This document shows positions 35,472 to 43,836 of a DNA stretch of 64,000 nt, one piece after another (the stretch's first letter is position 1; each line of letters opens with the position of its first letter). A program made the translations under genes and the position numbers. This DNA is from Paraburkholderia phenazinium. Lineage in GTDB: Bacteria > Pseudomonadota > Gammaproteobacteria > Burkholderiales > Burkholderiaceae. The notes beneath the pieces were generated by a model that was not told where the DNA came from, did no database searches, and worked only from the letters and a program-made list of their open reading frames with translations. The DNA lies in NCBI RefSeq assembly GCF_900141745.1, contig NZ_FSRM01000001.1, positions 2,108,001-2,172,000 of the forward strand. Reading direction: 5' to 3'.

Positions 35472-36299
35472 TTGGATAACGAGCGCGAGGTCGATCAGGC
35501 GACCCGCCGGGCCTTCTTCGATCAGGTTCGGCGGCATACCGGGATCGCCATGAGCGAGCGCAAGTGGACCCTGCTGGAGGGCCGCTTGCGCCGGCGGGTG
35601 CGCGAGCTGGCACTGCCCGGTTACCGGGACTATCTGCATGTGCTGGAGGCGAAGCCCGAAGAGGTGCGCGATTTCATCGACCTGGTGACGACCAACGAAA
35701 CCTCGTTCTTTCGCACGCCGCGCATCTGGGAATATTTCGCCGGGCAGTTTCTGCCGCGCTGGTTCGAGACGCACGGCGGCACGCCTTTGCGGGTGTGGTC
35801 GGCGGCAGCTTCGAGCGGCGAGGAAGCCTATACGGTGGCGATGCTGTGCGAAGAGTTTCGTGAGCGGCATCCGGCGTTTCGCTACCGGATTCTCGCTACC
35901 GATATCGGTGACGCGATTCTGCGCAAGGCTGCCGCGGCGCATTACCAGGGCCGCAGCATCGAGGGGCTCAGGCAAACCCATCCTGACCTGCTGGCCAGGT
36001 ACTTCAGCGCTACGGACGATGGTTTCGTGGCCGCCCCGGCGTTGCGCGCGAACGTGACGTTCCGCAAACACAATCTGCACGAGGCGGCACGCGACATCGG
36101 CACGATGGACGTCACGCTGTTGCGCAACGTGCTGATCTATTTCGACGCTGCTGGCCAACAGGCGGTGCTCGAAAACGTGCGACGCGCGATGGCACCGGAT
36201 GGTGTGCTGATTGTTGGGGAATCCGAATCGTTGAGCCGCTTCGATATGGGATTCGCCTTCGAACAGCCGCTTATCTATCGCAATGAGGTCCGCCCGTGA
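35472..36299 (+). CDS. cheR: Chemotaxis protein methyltransferase CheR
   Basis: CheR methylates glutamates on chemoreceptors using SAM. The 275-residue product has the all-alpha N-terminal domain with GIAMSERKWTLLEGRLRRRV, then VTTNETSFFRTPRIWEYF and the SAM-binding segment LRVWSAAASSGEEAYTVAML. ILATDIGDAILRKA, VTFRKHNLHEA and VTLLRNVLIYFD complete the family pattern. The start is taken as TTG 35472, 14 bp after the receptor stop, because the N-terminal helix is otherwise lost; the next in-frame ATG is well inside the domain. Its stop overlaps the GTG of cheD by 4 bases. Confidence 0.93.
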   Translation: MDNEREVDQATRRAFFDQVRRHTGIAMSERKWTLLEGRLRRRVRELALPGYRDYLHVLEAKPEEVRDFIDLVTTNETSFFRTPRIWEYFAGQFLPRWFETHGGTPLRVWSAAASSGEEAYTVAMLCEEFRERHPAFRYRILATDIGDAILRKAAAAHYQGRSIEGLRQTHPDLLARYFSATDDGFVAAPALRANVTFRKHNLHEAARDIGTMDVTLLRNVLIYFDAAGQQAVLENVRRAMAPDGVLIVGESESLSRFDMGFAFEQPLIYRNEVRP

Positions 36300-36772
36300 C
36301 CGATGCGCGCGAGATTCAGGTGCATATGTGCGCCATTGGCATCGGCAATGGACATGACGTGTTGCGTGCGACGCTCGGCTCGTGTGTCGGCATTGGGCTG
36401 TTGTGGCGCGAGCGCGGCATCTACGGACTCGCGCACTGCCTGCTGCCCGATGCGGCCGTGCGGCCGGAGGGCATCGGCGCAAAATACGTCACGCAGGCGA
36501 TTCCGTCGCTGCTGAGCCTGATGCAGGTGCAGCGCGCCTCGCATGGCGCGCTGGAGGCCGTGTTGGCGGGTGGCGCGAACATGGTGCATTACGCGCGCCG
36601 TCCCACTCACGCGCCGATCGGCGAGCAGAACGTGCGCACTGCACAGATCCTGCTCGAAGGACTCGGTGTGCGTGTCGTGCACGAGGATGTCGGCGGCGAA
36701 TGCGGCCGGCAACTGCTGATCGATTGCCGGCAGCATGCGTTCGTTGTGAAAAAAATCACCCGCACTCTCTGA
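36296..36772 (+). CDS. cheD: Chemoreceptor glutamine deamidase CheD
   Basis: CheD deamidates receptor glutamines to glutamates, creating methylation sites. The 158-residue protein has the catalytic Cys30 in ATLGSCVGIGLLW and His47 in GLAHCLLPD, and the family segment ANMVHYARRPTHAPIGEQNV. It starts at GTG 36296 overlapping the cheR stop, so it is translationally coupled. With CheR it forms the adaptation pair for the upstream receptor; no CheB methylesterase is in the window. Confidence 0.93.
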   Translation: MTDAREIQVHMCAIGIGNGHDVLRATLGSCVGIGLLWRERGIYGLAHCLLPDAAVRPEGIGAKYVTQAIPSLLSLMQVQRASHGALEAVLAGGANMVHYARRPTHAPIGEQNVRTAQILLEGLGVRVVHEDVGGECGRQLLIDCRQHAFVVKKITRTL

Positions 36773-36786
36773 ACGGGGTCCTCGTC

Positions 36787-38322
36787 ATGGATATCAACGC
36801 AACGTCCGCCGGCAGTTCCGCTGTTGAACTGTTCGGCTCCTTTCACCTCGGCGAGACCGAACTGGCGCTGCCGGTTGCTGACCTGCAGGAGGTGGTCAAC
36901 TACCCGGCAGCTGTCACACCGGTGCCGCTGGCGCCACGTCATCTGCTCGGTATTTTCAACTTGCGTGGCACGCTGATTCCGATCGTCGATCTGCGTCAGT
37001 TGCTGCATTTGCCCGAGGAAGCCGCAAGCAGCGTCAGCAAGATCGCGATCGTCGAACTCGGCGACGTGCGGGTGGGGCTGCGGTTCGACACCACCGGCGA
37101 AATCCTGCGCGTGCCGGCGGCGCAGAAGATCGCCTTCGACCGCGCGGATCCGGCGCAGCAGAGCCCGGCTGTGATTTGCGGTGCGCTGAAGCTCGACGGC
37201 GGCGAGCGGATCTTGCAGATCCTCTCGGCTGCTGCGCTGCTCGGGTTGCCGGACGTACCGCATCTGCATCACCGCAGCGCGGCGCCCGAGCGGCGCGCGC
37301 AGCAGGCGCAGCGTCGACAGACCGTATCGTTTCGCGTCGGCGAGGCGCATCTGGCGCTGCCGATGGCGGCGATTCAGGAGATTATCCGCGTGCCCGCGAT
37401 GCATCCGTCGCCGCTCGCGGATGAGATCTGCATCGGCATGCTGAACCTGCGCGGCACGACCGTCCCGGTGATCGACTTTGCCCGCTTCATGGGACTCGAG
37501 CGTGAGGACGCGGCGGCATCGGGCGTTGCCACCGCCGCATCCACGGACGAGCGGCGCATTGTCGTGCTGAATCATCAGGAGCTGCACGTCGGCCTGATGG
37601 TCGACGAGGTGCGCAGCATCGTCGGCTATCGCGACGACGAATTGCTCGTGATGCCCGCTTATAGCCGTCGCCATGTGGCGTTGTTTGCGGGCTGTCTTGG
37701 CAACGACGGGCGCGACAGCATCATCCTGTTGAATCCGGAAGCGCTCTGCAGCCACGAGCGCATTACCGCCGTGGCCCGGGGTCATCGCGATCTGTATCGC
37801 GACAGGACCCAGGCGGGCGGCGCTTCAGGTGGCGGCCATGGGAAAGGCGGAAACGCCGGACGTGGTCCGCGCGAGACCTACGTGACGTTCCGGCTCGGTC
37901 ATCTGCTAGGCGTGCGCATTGGCCAGTTGCGCGAGGTGATCGATTATTCCAGCGAGGTCGTGGTGACGCCTGGCGCGCCGCCGTACGTGCGCGGCGTGCT
38001 GCATCTGCGCCGCGAACTGTTGACGGTGGTGGATGTGCGCGCGATGTACGGCATGCCGCCGTACGACGATCTCGCGCAGGCAAAGATCCTGATCGTCGAG
38101 CATCGCGGCGAGAAGTACGGCCTCGTGGTCGACGCGGTCGACAACATCGTCACCATCGAAGCCGCCAGCCGGATTCCGGTGCCGCCCATGCTGACGCGCC
38201 AGCTAGCCAACGGCTGGGGCAACGGCATGACCGAGGCGGTCGAATTGCCAGGCCGTGGCACCTTGATGCTGATCGACCTGGCGACGCTGTGCGAACGGGT
38301 CGCGGTTGAGGCGGAGGTGTGA
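36787..38322 (+). CDS. Triple CheW-domain coupling protein
   Basis: Standard CheW has one domain of about 150 residues; this 511-residue protein has three in tandem. Domain 1 (about 15-155) contains FHLGETELALPVADLQEVV and LLGIFNLRGTLIPIVDLRQL. Domain 2 (about 178-335) contains VSFRVGEAHLALPMAAIQEI and GMLNLRGTTVPVIDFARF. Domain 3 (about 360-510) contains VTFRLGHLLGVRIGQLREV and GVLHLRRELLTVVDVRAM. A Gly-rich linker (GGASGGGHGKGGNAGRG) precedes domain 3. CheW links receptors to the CheA kinase; three domains could crosslink receptors in an array or bind several kinases. It is the last gene of the operon, 14 bp after cheD. No cheA lies in the window. Confidence 0.9.
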   Translation: MDINATSAGSSAVELFGSFHLGETELALPVADLQEVVNYPAAVTPVPLAPRHLLGIFNLRGTLIPIVDLRQLLHLPEEAASSVSKIAIVELGDVRVGLRFDTTGEILRVPAAQKIAFDRADPAQQSPAVICGALKLDGGERILQILSAAALLGLPDVPHLHHRSAAPERRAQQAQRRQTVSFRVGEAHLALPMAAIQEIIRVPAMHPSPLADEICIGMLNLRGTTVPVIDFARFMGLEREDAAASGVATAASTDERRIVVLNHQELHVGLMVDEVRSIVGYRDDELLVMPAYSRRHVALFAGCLGNDGRDSIILLNPEALCSHERITAVARGHRDLYRDRTQAGGASGGGHGKGGNAGRGPRETYVTFRLGHLLGVRIGQLREVIDYSSEVVVTPGAPPYVRGVLHLRRELLTVVDVRAMYGMPPYDDLAQAKILIVEHRGEKYGLVVDAVDNIVTIEAASRIPVPPMLTRQLANGWGNGMTEAVELPGRGTLMLIDLATLCERVAVEAEV

Positions 38323-38401
38323 CGGGGCGCGTGGACAGTCACGCCGGCTGCGTTGAACGGGCGGTCCGGCTAGTCTGACGCGAACGACACCGCCCCCGTA
38401 C

Positions 38402-39199
38402 TTACTGCTGCGCCACCGGTTCTGCTGGAGACTGTTCGACCGTCGCCACGCCGCAGAACCAGTCGCCGCTGTGGGGCGGATATTGCCAGCGCGTGTCCTG
38501 CTTCAGGACGGTCGCACACTGGTCGTGCCACGTTACGCCCGGATTGGCTGCGGTGCATTGGAGCGCCAATGGGTATGCAGGTGCGTGCGCGAGCTGGCCG
38601 CCGCCTATCGGAGTGCCAGCCAGCGGGGTACTGCCCGGCTGCGTGGTGTGCCGCGGAGTGTCGCTGGGCGCGGCGGCAGCAACAGGGGTGCCGCTCGCCG
38701 CCGTGCCAGCCACGGGAACGCCGGCCGGCGCAGTGCCGCCCAACGCAGTTCCACCCGTTTCCGCGTCCGGTTGAGCATGGGCGATCGCGCGCCGTCCCGC
38801 ATCGCGCGGCCCTTCGTTCAGGCGCGGCGTCGGCGTGGCCGGTTGTGCGGACTTATCCGGCTGGCCCGACGGTTCCTGCTGCAGGCTCGTCAACAAAAGC
38901 TGCAGTTCCTGGATGCGTCCGGTGTACCAGGTTTTCAGGCATTCCTCATCGCTGCAGTTCGCTTCCCGCCACGCCCATTTACTGTCGCTGTCGGCGCGGA
39001 ACGCCTTGGGATTGGAGACGGAGCGCCGCGCTTGCCAGTACAGCTTGCCAAGCACGTCGTCGAGCTTCGATAGATCAGCTCGGTGGCAGATCAGTTGTTC
39101 CGTGATCGAACGGCCCTTGTTGCAATCGAAGCTGGTCGCATGGGCCGGCAGGTGGGTGAGCAGCAGGCTCGCGAAAACGGTGGTTCGGAAAATCTTCAT
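38402..39199 (-). CDS. LprI-like (DUF1311) exported protein with Pro/Ala/Gly/Thr-rich tail
   Basis: The 265-residue product has a signal peptide (MKIFRTTVFASLLLTHLPAH, cleavage after AHA). A LprI/DUF1311 domain at about 20-110 has four cysteines in FDCNKGRSITEQLICHRADL and WREANCSDEECLKTWY. LprI of Mycobacterium inhibits lysozyme, but most members have no tested role. After about residue 115 the chain becomes low complexity, with repeats of the form GTAPAGVPVAGTAASGTPVA, and ends with a short Cys-containing segment (NPGVTWHDQCATVLKQDTRW). It is probably periplasmic. It converges with the CheW gene and is unrelated to it. Confidence 0.78.
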   Translation of the reverse strand: MKIFRTTVFASLLLTHLPAHATSFDCNKGRSITEQLICHRADLSKLDDVLGKLYWQARRSVSNPKAFRADSDSKWAWREANCSDEECLKTWYTGRIQELQLLLTSLQQEPSGQPDKSAQPATPTPRLNEGPRDAGRRAIAHAQPDAETGGTALGGTAPAGVPVAGTAASGTPVAAAAPSDTPRHTTQPGSTPLAGTPIGGGQLAHAPAYPLALQCTAANPGVTWHDQCATVLKQDTRWQYPPHSGDWFCGVATVEQSPAEPVAQQ

Positions 39200-39416
39200 G
39201 GCAGTCCGGACAGAGCAGGGTCGGTAATGCGATGAATGATCGGCTGAGTTGGAAACGGCCAGACCTCAAAAAAAGGACGAGTTCGCAAACTTCTTACCAA
39301 ATGTTGCTATCAGCCCGCGAATGACCTGCGACCTTCATCGGGATGCGGTACGCTTGCTTACACAGTGACATCCAGACGCAGCGACAATCGAAACCGCCCC
39401 GCCAGAGGAGGCCGCA

Positions 39417-40130
39417 ATGCGAAGACAGTTGGTGCAGTGCTGTTATGCAGGATTGACCGCCCTGTTGCTCGTGCCCGCCGCTGCGTTCGCGCAGGCGCAG
39501 GCCGTCACCAATAGCTCAGTGAACCTTCGGGCCGGTCCCGCACGTGACTACCCGGTGGTCTCGCAATTGCCGGGTGGCCTGCCGGTCACGGTGATGGGGT
39601 GTGTCGCCGGCTACAGCTGGTGCGATGTCGCGACGCCCAATCTGCGCGGCTGGGTTTATGCGGGACGGCTCAACTATCCTTATCAAGGCAACCCGGTCCC
39701 CGTGCTGGGCTATGGAAACGCGATCGGCTTGCCGATCGTGACGTTCTCGATCGGGACGTATTGGGGTAACTATTATCGTGGCCGGCCGTGGTACCGGGAT
39801 CAGTCGCGCTGGGCGCATCGTCCTCCGCCACGGCCGCCGCGCCCGGGTGCGGGACGTCCGCCTGGCCGGCCTCCAGGTGGCCCCGGTGGTCCCGGCGGCA
39901 GGCCGCCAGGCGGTCGCCCGCCGGGCAACGTGGGTGGCCGCCCGCCGGGCGGTCCGCCGCCGGGTGCGGGTGGACGTCCCCCGGGCGGCCGGCCTCCAGG
40001 TGGACAGCCTCCGGGCGGCGGCGGTCGACCTCCCGGCGGCGGCAAGCCACCGGGTGGTGGGGGCGGTGGACAGGGTTCACGCCCTCCAGGTGGCGGCGGA
40101 CAAGGCGGACGGCCGCCAGGCGGCGGTTAG
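39417..40130 (+). CDS. Exported bacterial SH3 protein with a Pro/Gly-rich repeat tail
   Basis: The 237-residue product starts after AGAGGAGG and has a signal peptide ending AAAFAQA. Residues about 30-85 form a bacterial SH3 (SH3b) domain: VNLRAGPARDYPVVSQLPGG, then CVAGYSWCDV and RGWVYAGRLNY. A Gly/Tyr segment (FSIGTYWGNYYRGRPWYRD) follows. The last 95 residues are tandem PPGG-type units built from RPPGG, PPGGGG and GRPPG. SH3b domains often bind peptidoglycan. The tail should be disordered and could span or attach to the cell wall, which is inference. The repeat DNA is prone to length change. Confidence 0.82.
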   Translation: MRRQLVQCCYAGLTALLLVPAAAFAQAQAVTNSSVNLRAGPARDYPVVSQLPGGLPVTVMGCVAGYSWCDVATPNLRGWVYAGRLNYPYQGNPVPVLGYGNAIGLPIVTFSIGTYWGNYYRGRPWYRDQSRWAHRPPPRPPRPGAGRPPGRPPGGPGGPGGRPPGGRPPGNVGGRPPGGPPPGAGGRPPGGRPPGGQPPGGGGRPPGGGKPPGGGGGGQGSRPPGGGGQGGRPPGGG

Positions 40131-40265
40131 ACGGGGCAGCCAGGGAGTACGCCGCCGCGTGACCACCTAAGGTGAACACGTCAGGCCGCGGGCAAGGCGA
40201 ACCCGCCGCGCCGCAAGGCTCAGGCGGCATAAAGCCCGTACAGATCTCAACAAGGACAGGGAGCG

Positions 40266-41252
40266 ATGGCAGTGGCTGAACACAAGACTTGTGGCGCATC
40301 GGCGGTGGGCCTGGCGACAGTGGCCGCCGACGGCACCGTCCTCGATAGCTGGTTTCCCGAGCCCGAATTGGCGGAAGGGCCGCTCGCAGGCGGCACGGCG
40401 CGGCTATCGCACGAGGAAGTGTCGCGGGCGATCGGCGACGCCGCCGCGAATTGCGTCGGCCCCGACGAGCGACGCGGCGTCGAGGTGATCGGCGTGCGCA
40501 CGGCGATTGCCTCGCTCGCCGAGCCGCCGCTCGATGCACACGACGTCTATCTGCGCCTGCATCTGCTCAGCCACCGGCTGATCCGCCCGCATGAGGCCAA
40601 TCTGAGCGGTCTGTTCGGATTGCTTGCCAATGTCGCATGGACCTCGTTTGGTCCCTGCACCGTGGAATCGGTCGCGCAGGTGCGCCTGAAGGCGCGCGCC
40701 GCGCGCACCACGTTCGAAGTCACTGGCATCGACAAATTCCCGCGCATGACTGACTACGTCGTGCCCGCAGGCGTGCGTATCGCCAACGTGGACCGGGTCA
40801 GGCTCGGCGCCTATCTCGCCCCAGGCACCACGGTCATGCACGAAGGCTTCTGCAATTTCAATGCGGGCACCCTTGGCGCGTCTATGGTCGAAGGCCGCAT
40901 CAGTTCAGGCGTGGTGGTCGACGATCACAGCGATATCGGCGGCGGCGCGTCGATCATGGGCACGCTCTCGGGCGGCGGCACGCAAGTCGTATCGGTGGGC
41001 AAGCGCTGCCTGCTGGGCGCCAACGCGGGGATCGGCATTTCGCTTGGCGACGACTGCGTGGTTGAAGCCGGCTGCTACATCACGGCGGGCACCCGGGTCA
41101 GCTTGCCGGACGGCGCGGTGGTCAAGGCAGCCGAGCTGTCGGGGCAGCCGGGGTGGCTGTTCCGCCGCAATTCGCAGAGCGGGGCGGTGGAGGCCATCTC
41201 GCGCACCAAGACGTGGGGACAACTGAATCCGGACTTGCACACGCATAACTAG
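40266..41252 (+). CDS. Tetrahydrodipicolinate N-succinyltransferase-like protein (actinobacterial DapD type)
   Basis: The 328-residue product looks like the longer DapD form known from actinobacteria, not the 275-residue proteobacterial DapD. A distinct N-terminal domain (GLATVAADGTVLDSWFPEPE, RLHLLSHRLIRPHEANLSGL) precedes a left-handed beta-helix of hexapeptide turns: VRIANVDRVRLGAYLAPGTT, NFNAGTLGASMVEGRISSGV, IGGGASIMGTLSGGGTQVV. The end LFRRNSQSGAVEA is typical. DapD succinylates tetrahydrodipicolinate in lysine and diaminopimelate synthesis. No other dap gene is nearby, so it may be a second copy or act on another amine. Confidence 0.78.
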   Translation: MAVAEHKTCGASAVGLATVAADGTVLDSWFPEPELAEGPLAGGTARLSHEEVSRAIGDAAANCVGPDERRGVEVIGVRTAIASLAEPPLDAHDVYLRLHLLSHRLIRPHEANLSGLFGLLANVAWTSFGPCTVESVAQVRLKARAARTTFEVTGIDKFPRMTDYVVPAGVRIANVDRVRLGAYLAPGTTVMHEGFCNFNAGTLGASMVEGRISSGVVVDDHSDIGGGASIMGTLSGGGTQVVSVGKRCLLGANAGIGISLGDDCVVEAGCYITAGTRVSLPDGAVVKAAELSGQPGWLFRRNSQSGAVEAISRTKTWGQLNPDLHTHN

Positions 41253-41281
41253 GCGAGCGCAGCGGATACGGCGCGGCCGAC

Positions 41282-41310
41282 GGTTTACGCCACTGTCCTT
41301 GGCGTAAACC
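41282..41310. other. Perfect 11-bp hairpin between the DapD-like and GGDEF-EAL genes
   Basis: GGTTTACGCCA, a 7-base loop and TGGCGTAAACC form a perfect inverted repeat 29 bp after the DapD-like stop. There is no U-run on either side, so it is either a Rho-assisted end or an operator for the gene at 41362. Confidence 0.6.
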
Positions 41311-41361
41311 CCAGTGCGCTAGCGGTCCCATCCTGCCGATGTCGGGTTAGGGGGCTCGATT

Positions 41362-43683
41362 ATGACTTGCCAGGTGACACCAGGTGACACGGTTGGAGCA
41401 GAGTCTGACAGCGCCCGCTATTCGACGGGGCTGGCGGAGCGCCTGCTCGCGTCCGAGCGCAGCGTATTGCGGCTGATCACGCGCAACACGCCGCTACCCG
41501 AACTGCTCGACGAGGTGTGCCGCCGCGCGGAAGCCTTGCTCGGCGAGGACGCGTCCTGCACGATCCTGCTGCTCGATGCCGACGGCATCCACACGCGTTC
41601 CGGCGGTGCGCCGTCGCTGCCGAAGGAATACACCGAGGCGCTGAACGGGGTTGCCATCGGCCCGCAGGTGGGCTCGTGCGGCACCGCCATGTTTCTGCGG
41701 CGCCTGGTAGTGGTCGAGGACATCGAGACCGATCCGCTGTGGGTGGACTTCAAGCAGCTCGCCTTGCCGCATGGCTTGCGTTCGTGCTGGTCGATTCCGT
41801 TCGAAAACGACGCGGGCCAGGTGCTGGGCGCGTTTGCCGTCTACTACCGCACGCCGCGCCGGCCGGTTGCCGACGAGGAGGCCATGCTGCGCGATATCGG
41901 CCGCAGCGTCGGTCTCGCCGTGCATCAGGACGCGATGGCGCGGCGCCTGGCGCAAAGCGAGGAGCACCACCGCCTTGTCGTCAATCATCTGAACGAAGGC
42001 ATCGTCGTGCAGACGCGCGACGGAGTGGTGCTCGCCTGCAACCCGAGCGCGCTGCGTATGCTGCACGCGGGAAGCGAGCTGATTGGCCAGGACATCCAGA
42101 CTGTCATGCGGCGCAGCTTCCATGAAGACGGCACGCCGATCGCCCAGACCGACCGCCCGACGGTGCGCGTGCTGGCAAGCGGCAAACCGCTGCTCGGCCA
42201 GACGATCGGCGTGGAGCTCGCGGACGACGAAATCATCTGGATCACGGTGAACGTGGTGCCCATCGTGAAGCCTGGCGAGCGCGAGCTGGGTTCGATGCTG
42301 ATCTCGTTCACCGATATCGGCCCGGTGCGCAAGGCCCAGCAGCAACTCAAATATCTGGCGACGCGCGATTCGCTCACGGGGCTCTACAACCGCGCCTATC
42401 TGGCCGACCGGATGCGCGACCTGTTCGAGCCGGCGGGGCTGGACACCGAGCTGGCGCGCGTCGCGGTGCTGTTTGTCGACCTCGACGGTTTCAAGAAGGT
42501 CAACGACACCGCGGGCCACGAAGCGGGCGACACGCTGTTGTGCAGCGTCGCGCATCGTCTGGCGTCCTGCGTCAAGGAACAGGACACGCTGGCGCGGGTG
42601 GGCGGCGACGAGTTCGTGATCGTCGTGAGCTCGTATGAGAACACCGAGACGCTGATCGCATTCGCGCGCCGCATACTTGAAACGGTGGCCGTGCCGTTCG
42701 CGGTGGCGGGCAACGAATACTACCTGGGCGCGTCGATCGGCATCAGTCTCTTCCCCGAAGACGGCCAGGATGTGCCCACGCTGATGCGAAATGCCGACTC
42801 GGCGATGTATTCGGCCAAGCAGCGCGGCCGCAACAACTTCCAGTTCTTCACCGCCGATCTGAACAAGCACCTGCAACGGCGCTTTGCGATCGAGCAGTTG
42901 CTGCGCCGCGCGCTCGCGGCGGGCGAGCTGAGTCTCGTGTACCAGCCGATCGTCGACAGCCGGAACGGCCGCACGGTCGGCGCGGAAGCGCTGCTGCGCT
43001 GGTACAACCGCGAACTGGGCGATGTGTCGCCGGTGGAGTTCATTCCCGTCGCGGAGGATACCGGGCTGATTGTCGCGATCGGCAACTGGGTGCTCGAACA
43101 TGCGTGCGAGCAGGTGGCGCAATGGCGGCGCACCCTCGCGCCGGATCTCGTGATTGCCGTGAACCTGTCGCCGCGTCAGGTGAGCGAGGGCCTGGCGGAA
43201 CGCATCGAACGCTGTCTTGCGCGTTGCGGCCTTGGGCCCGATGCGCTGGAGCTGGAGATTACCGAGCGCCTGCTGATGAACGACAGCGAAACCGTGCTGC
43301 CGATTCTGACCGCGCTCAGCAGTATGGGCGTGAAGATTTCCGTCGACGACTTCGGCACCGGTTATTCCTCGCTGTCGTATCTGAAGCGTTTCCCGTTACA
43401 TAACCTCAAGATCGACCGTTCGTTTGTCGCGGGCTTGCCGGACCATCGCGATTCGATTGCGATTACCCAGGCCGTGGTGGCGATGGCGCATTCTCTCGGC
43501 ATGGACGTGACGGCCGAAGGGGTGGAGACGACGGCGCAGTCGTCGTTCCTGCGCTCGATCGATTGCGACAAGCAGCAAGGCTATCTGTTCAGCCGGCCGA
43601 TGGCGGCCGGCGCCTATGCACGCAGCCTGACGGACACGCGCAGGCTGGCCGGCGGGGCGAGCGCACAGCAGCAGGCGGAATAA
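41362..43683 (+). CDS. GAF-PAS-GGDEF-EAL cyclic-di-GMP signalling protein
   Basis: The 773-residue protein has no membrane helix. A GAF domain spans about 30-190 (CTILLLDADGIHTRSGG, GSCGTAMFLRRLVVVEDIET) and a PAS domain about 200-320. The GGDEF domain (about 335-495) has an intact GGDEF at 414-418 and RDSLTGLYNRAYL. Its inhibitory I-site is KEQD (405-408), where RxxD is expected, so product inhibition may be weak or lost. The EAL domain (about 510-755) has EALLRW from Glu542 and DDFGTGYSSLSYLKRF with NLKIDRSF, so phosphodiesterase residues appear intact. It could make or degrade c-di-GMP; which activity dominates cannot be judged. Two tandem copies of a 10-base unit lie in codons 4-10. Confidence 0.93.
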   Translation: MTCQVTPGDTVGAESDSARYSTGLAERLLASERSVLRLITRNTPLPELLDEVCRRAEALLGEDASCTILLLDADGIHTRSGGAPSLPKEYTEALNGVAIGPQVGSCGTAMFLRRLVVVEDIETDPLWVDFKQLALPHGLRSCWSIPFENDAGQVLGAFAVYYRTPRRPVADEEAMLRDIGRSVGLAVHQDAMARRLAQSEEHHRLVVNHLNEGIVVQTRDGVVLACNPSALRMLHAGSELIGQDIQTVMRRSFHEDGTPIAQTDRPTVRVLASGKPLLGQTIGVELADDEIIWITVNVVPIVKPGERELGSMLISFTDIGPVRKAQQQLKYLATRDSLTGLYNRAYLADRMRDLFEPAGLDTELARVAVLFVDLDGFKKVNDTAGHEAGDTLLCSVAHRLASCVKEQDTLARVGGDEFVIVVSSYENTETLIAFARRILETVAVPFAVAGNEYYLGASIGISLFPEDGQDVPTLMRNADSAMYSAKQRGRNNFQFFTADLNKHLQRRFAIEQLLRRALAAGELSLVYQPIVDSRNGRTVGAEALLRWYNRELGDVSPVEFIPVAEDTGLIVAIGNWVLEHACEQVAQWRRTLAPDLVIAVNLSPRQVSEGLAERIERCLARCGLGPDALELEITERLLMNDSETVLPILTALSSMGVKISVDDFGTGYSSLSYLKRFPLHNLKIDRSFVAGLPDHRDSIAITQAVVAMAHSLGMDVTAEGVETTAQSSFLRSIDCDKQQGYLFSRPMAAGAYARSLTDTRRLAGGASAQQQAE

Positions 43684-43749
43684 GCGCTTGCCGGGGACCA
43701 CGTAGCATCGCGGCGGCGATGCGTTGGCCGTTCGTTGTTGCCTGATTAC

Positions 43750-43775
43750 CGCTTGGTTACCTCGCTTGGTTACCT
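43750..43775 (+). repeat. Short tandem duplication
   Basis: CGCTTGGTTACCT is present twice in direct tandem (13 bp each) in the gap before the GST gene. It is probably a replication slippage product. Confidence 0.8.
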
Positions 43776-43836
43776 GTCACCTGCCGGGTTCGTCTAAAGT
43801 CATGCATTCCTTCCATCTGTTCCCAAGAGGCGACGA

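Noticed and set aside
39800..40130. A CRISPR-like or satellite repeat
   Set aside because: The repetition encodes in-frame PPGG units at the end of a signal-peptide protein, without spacers.
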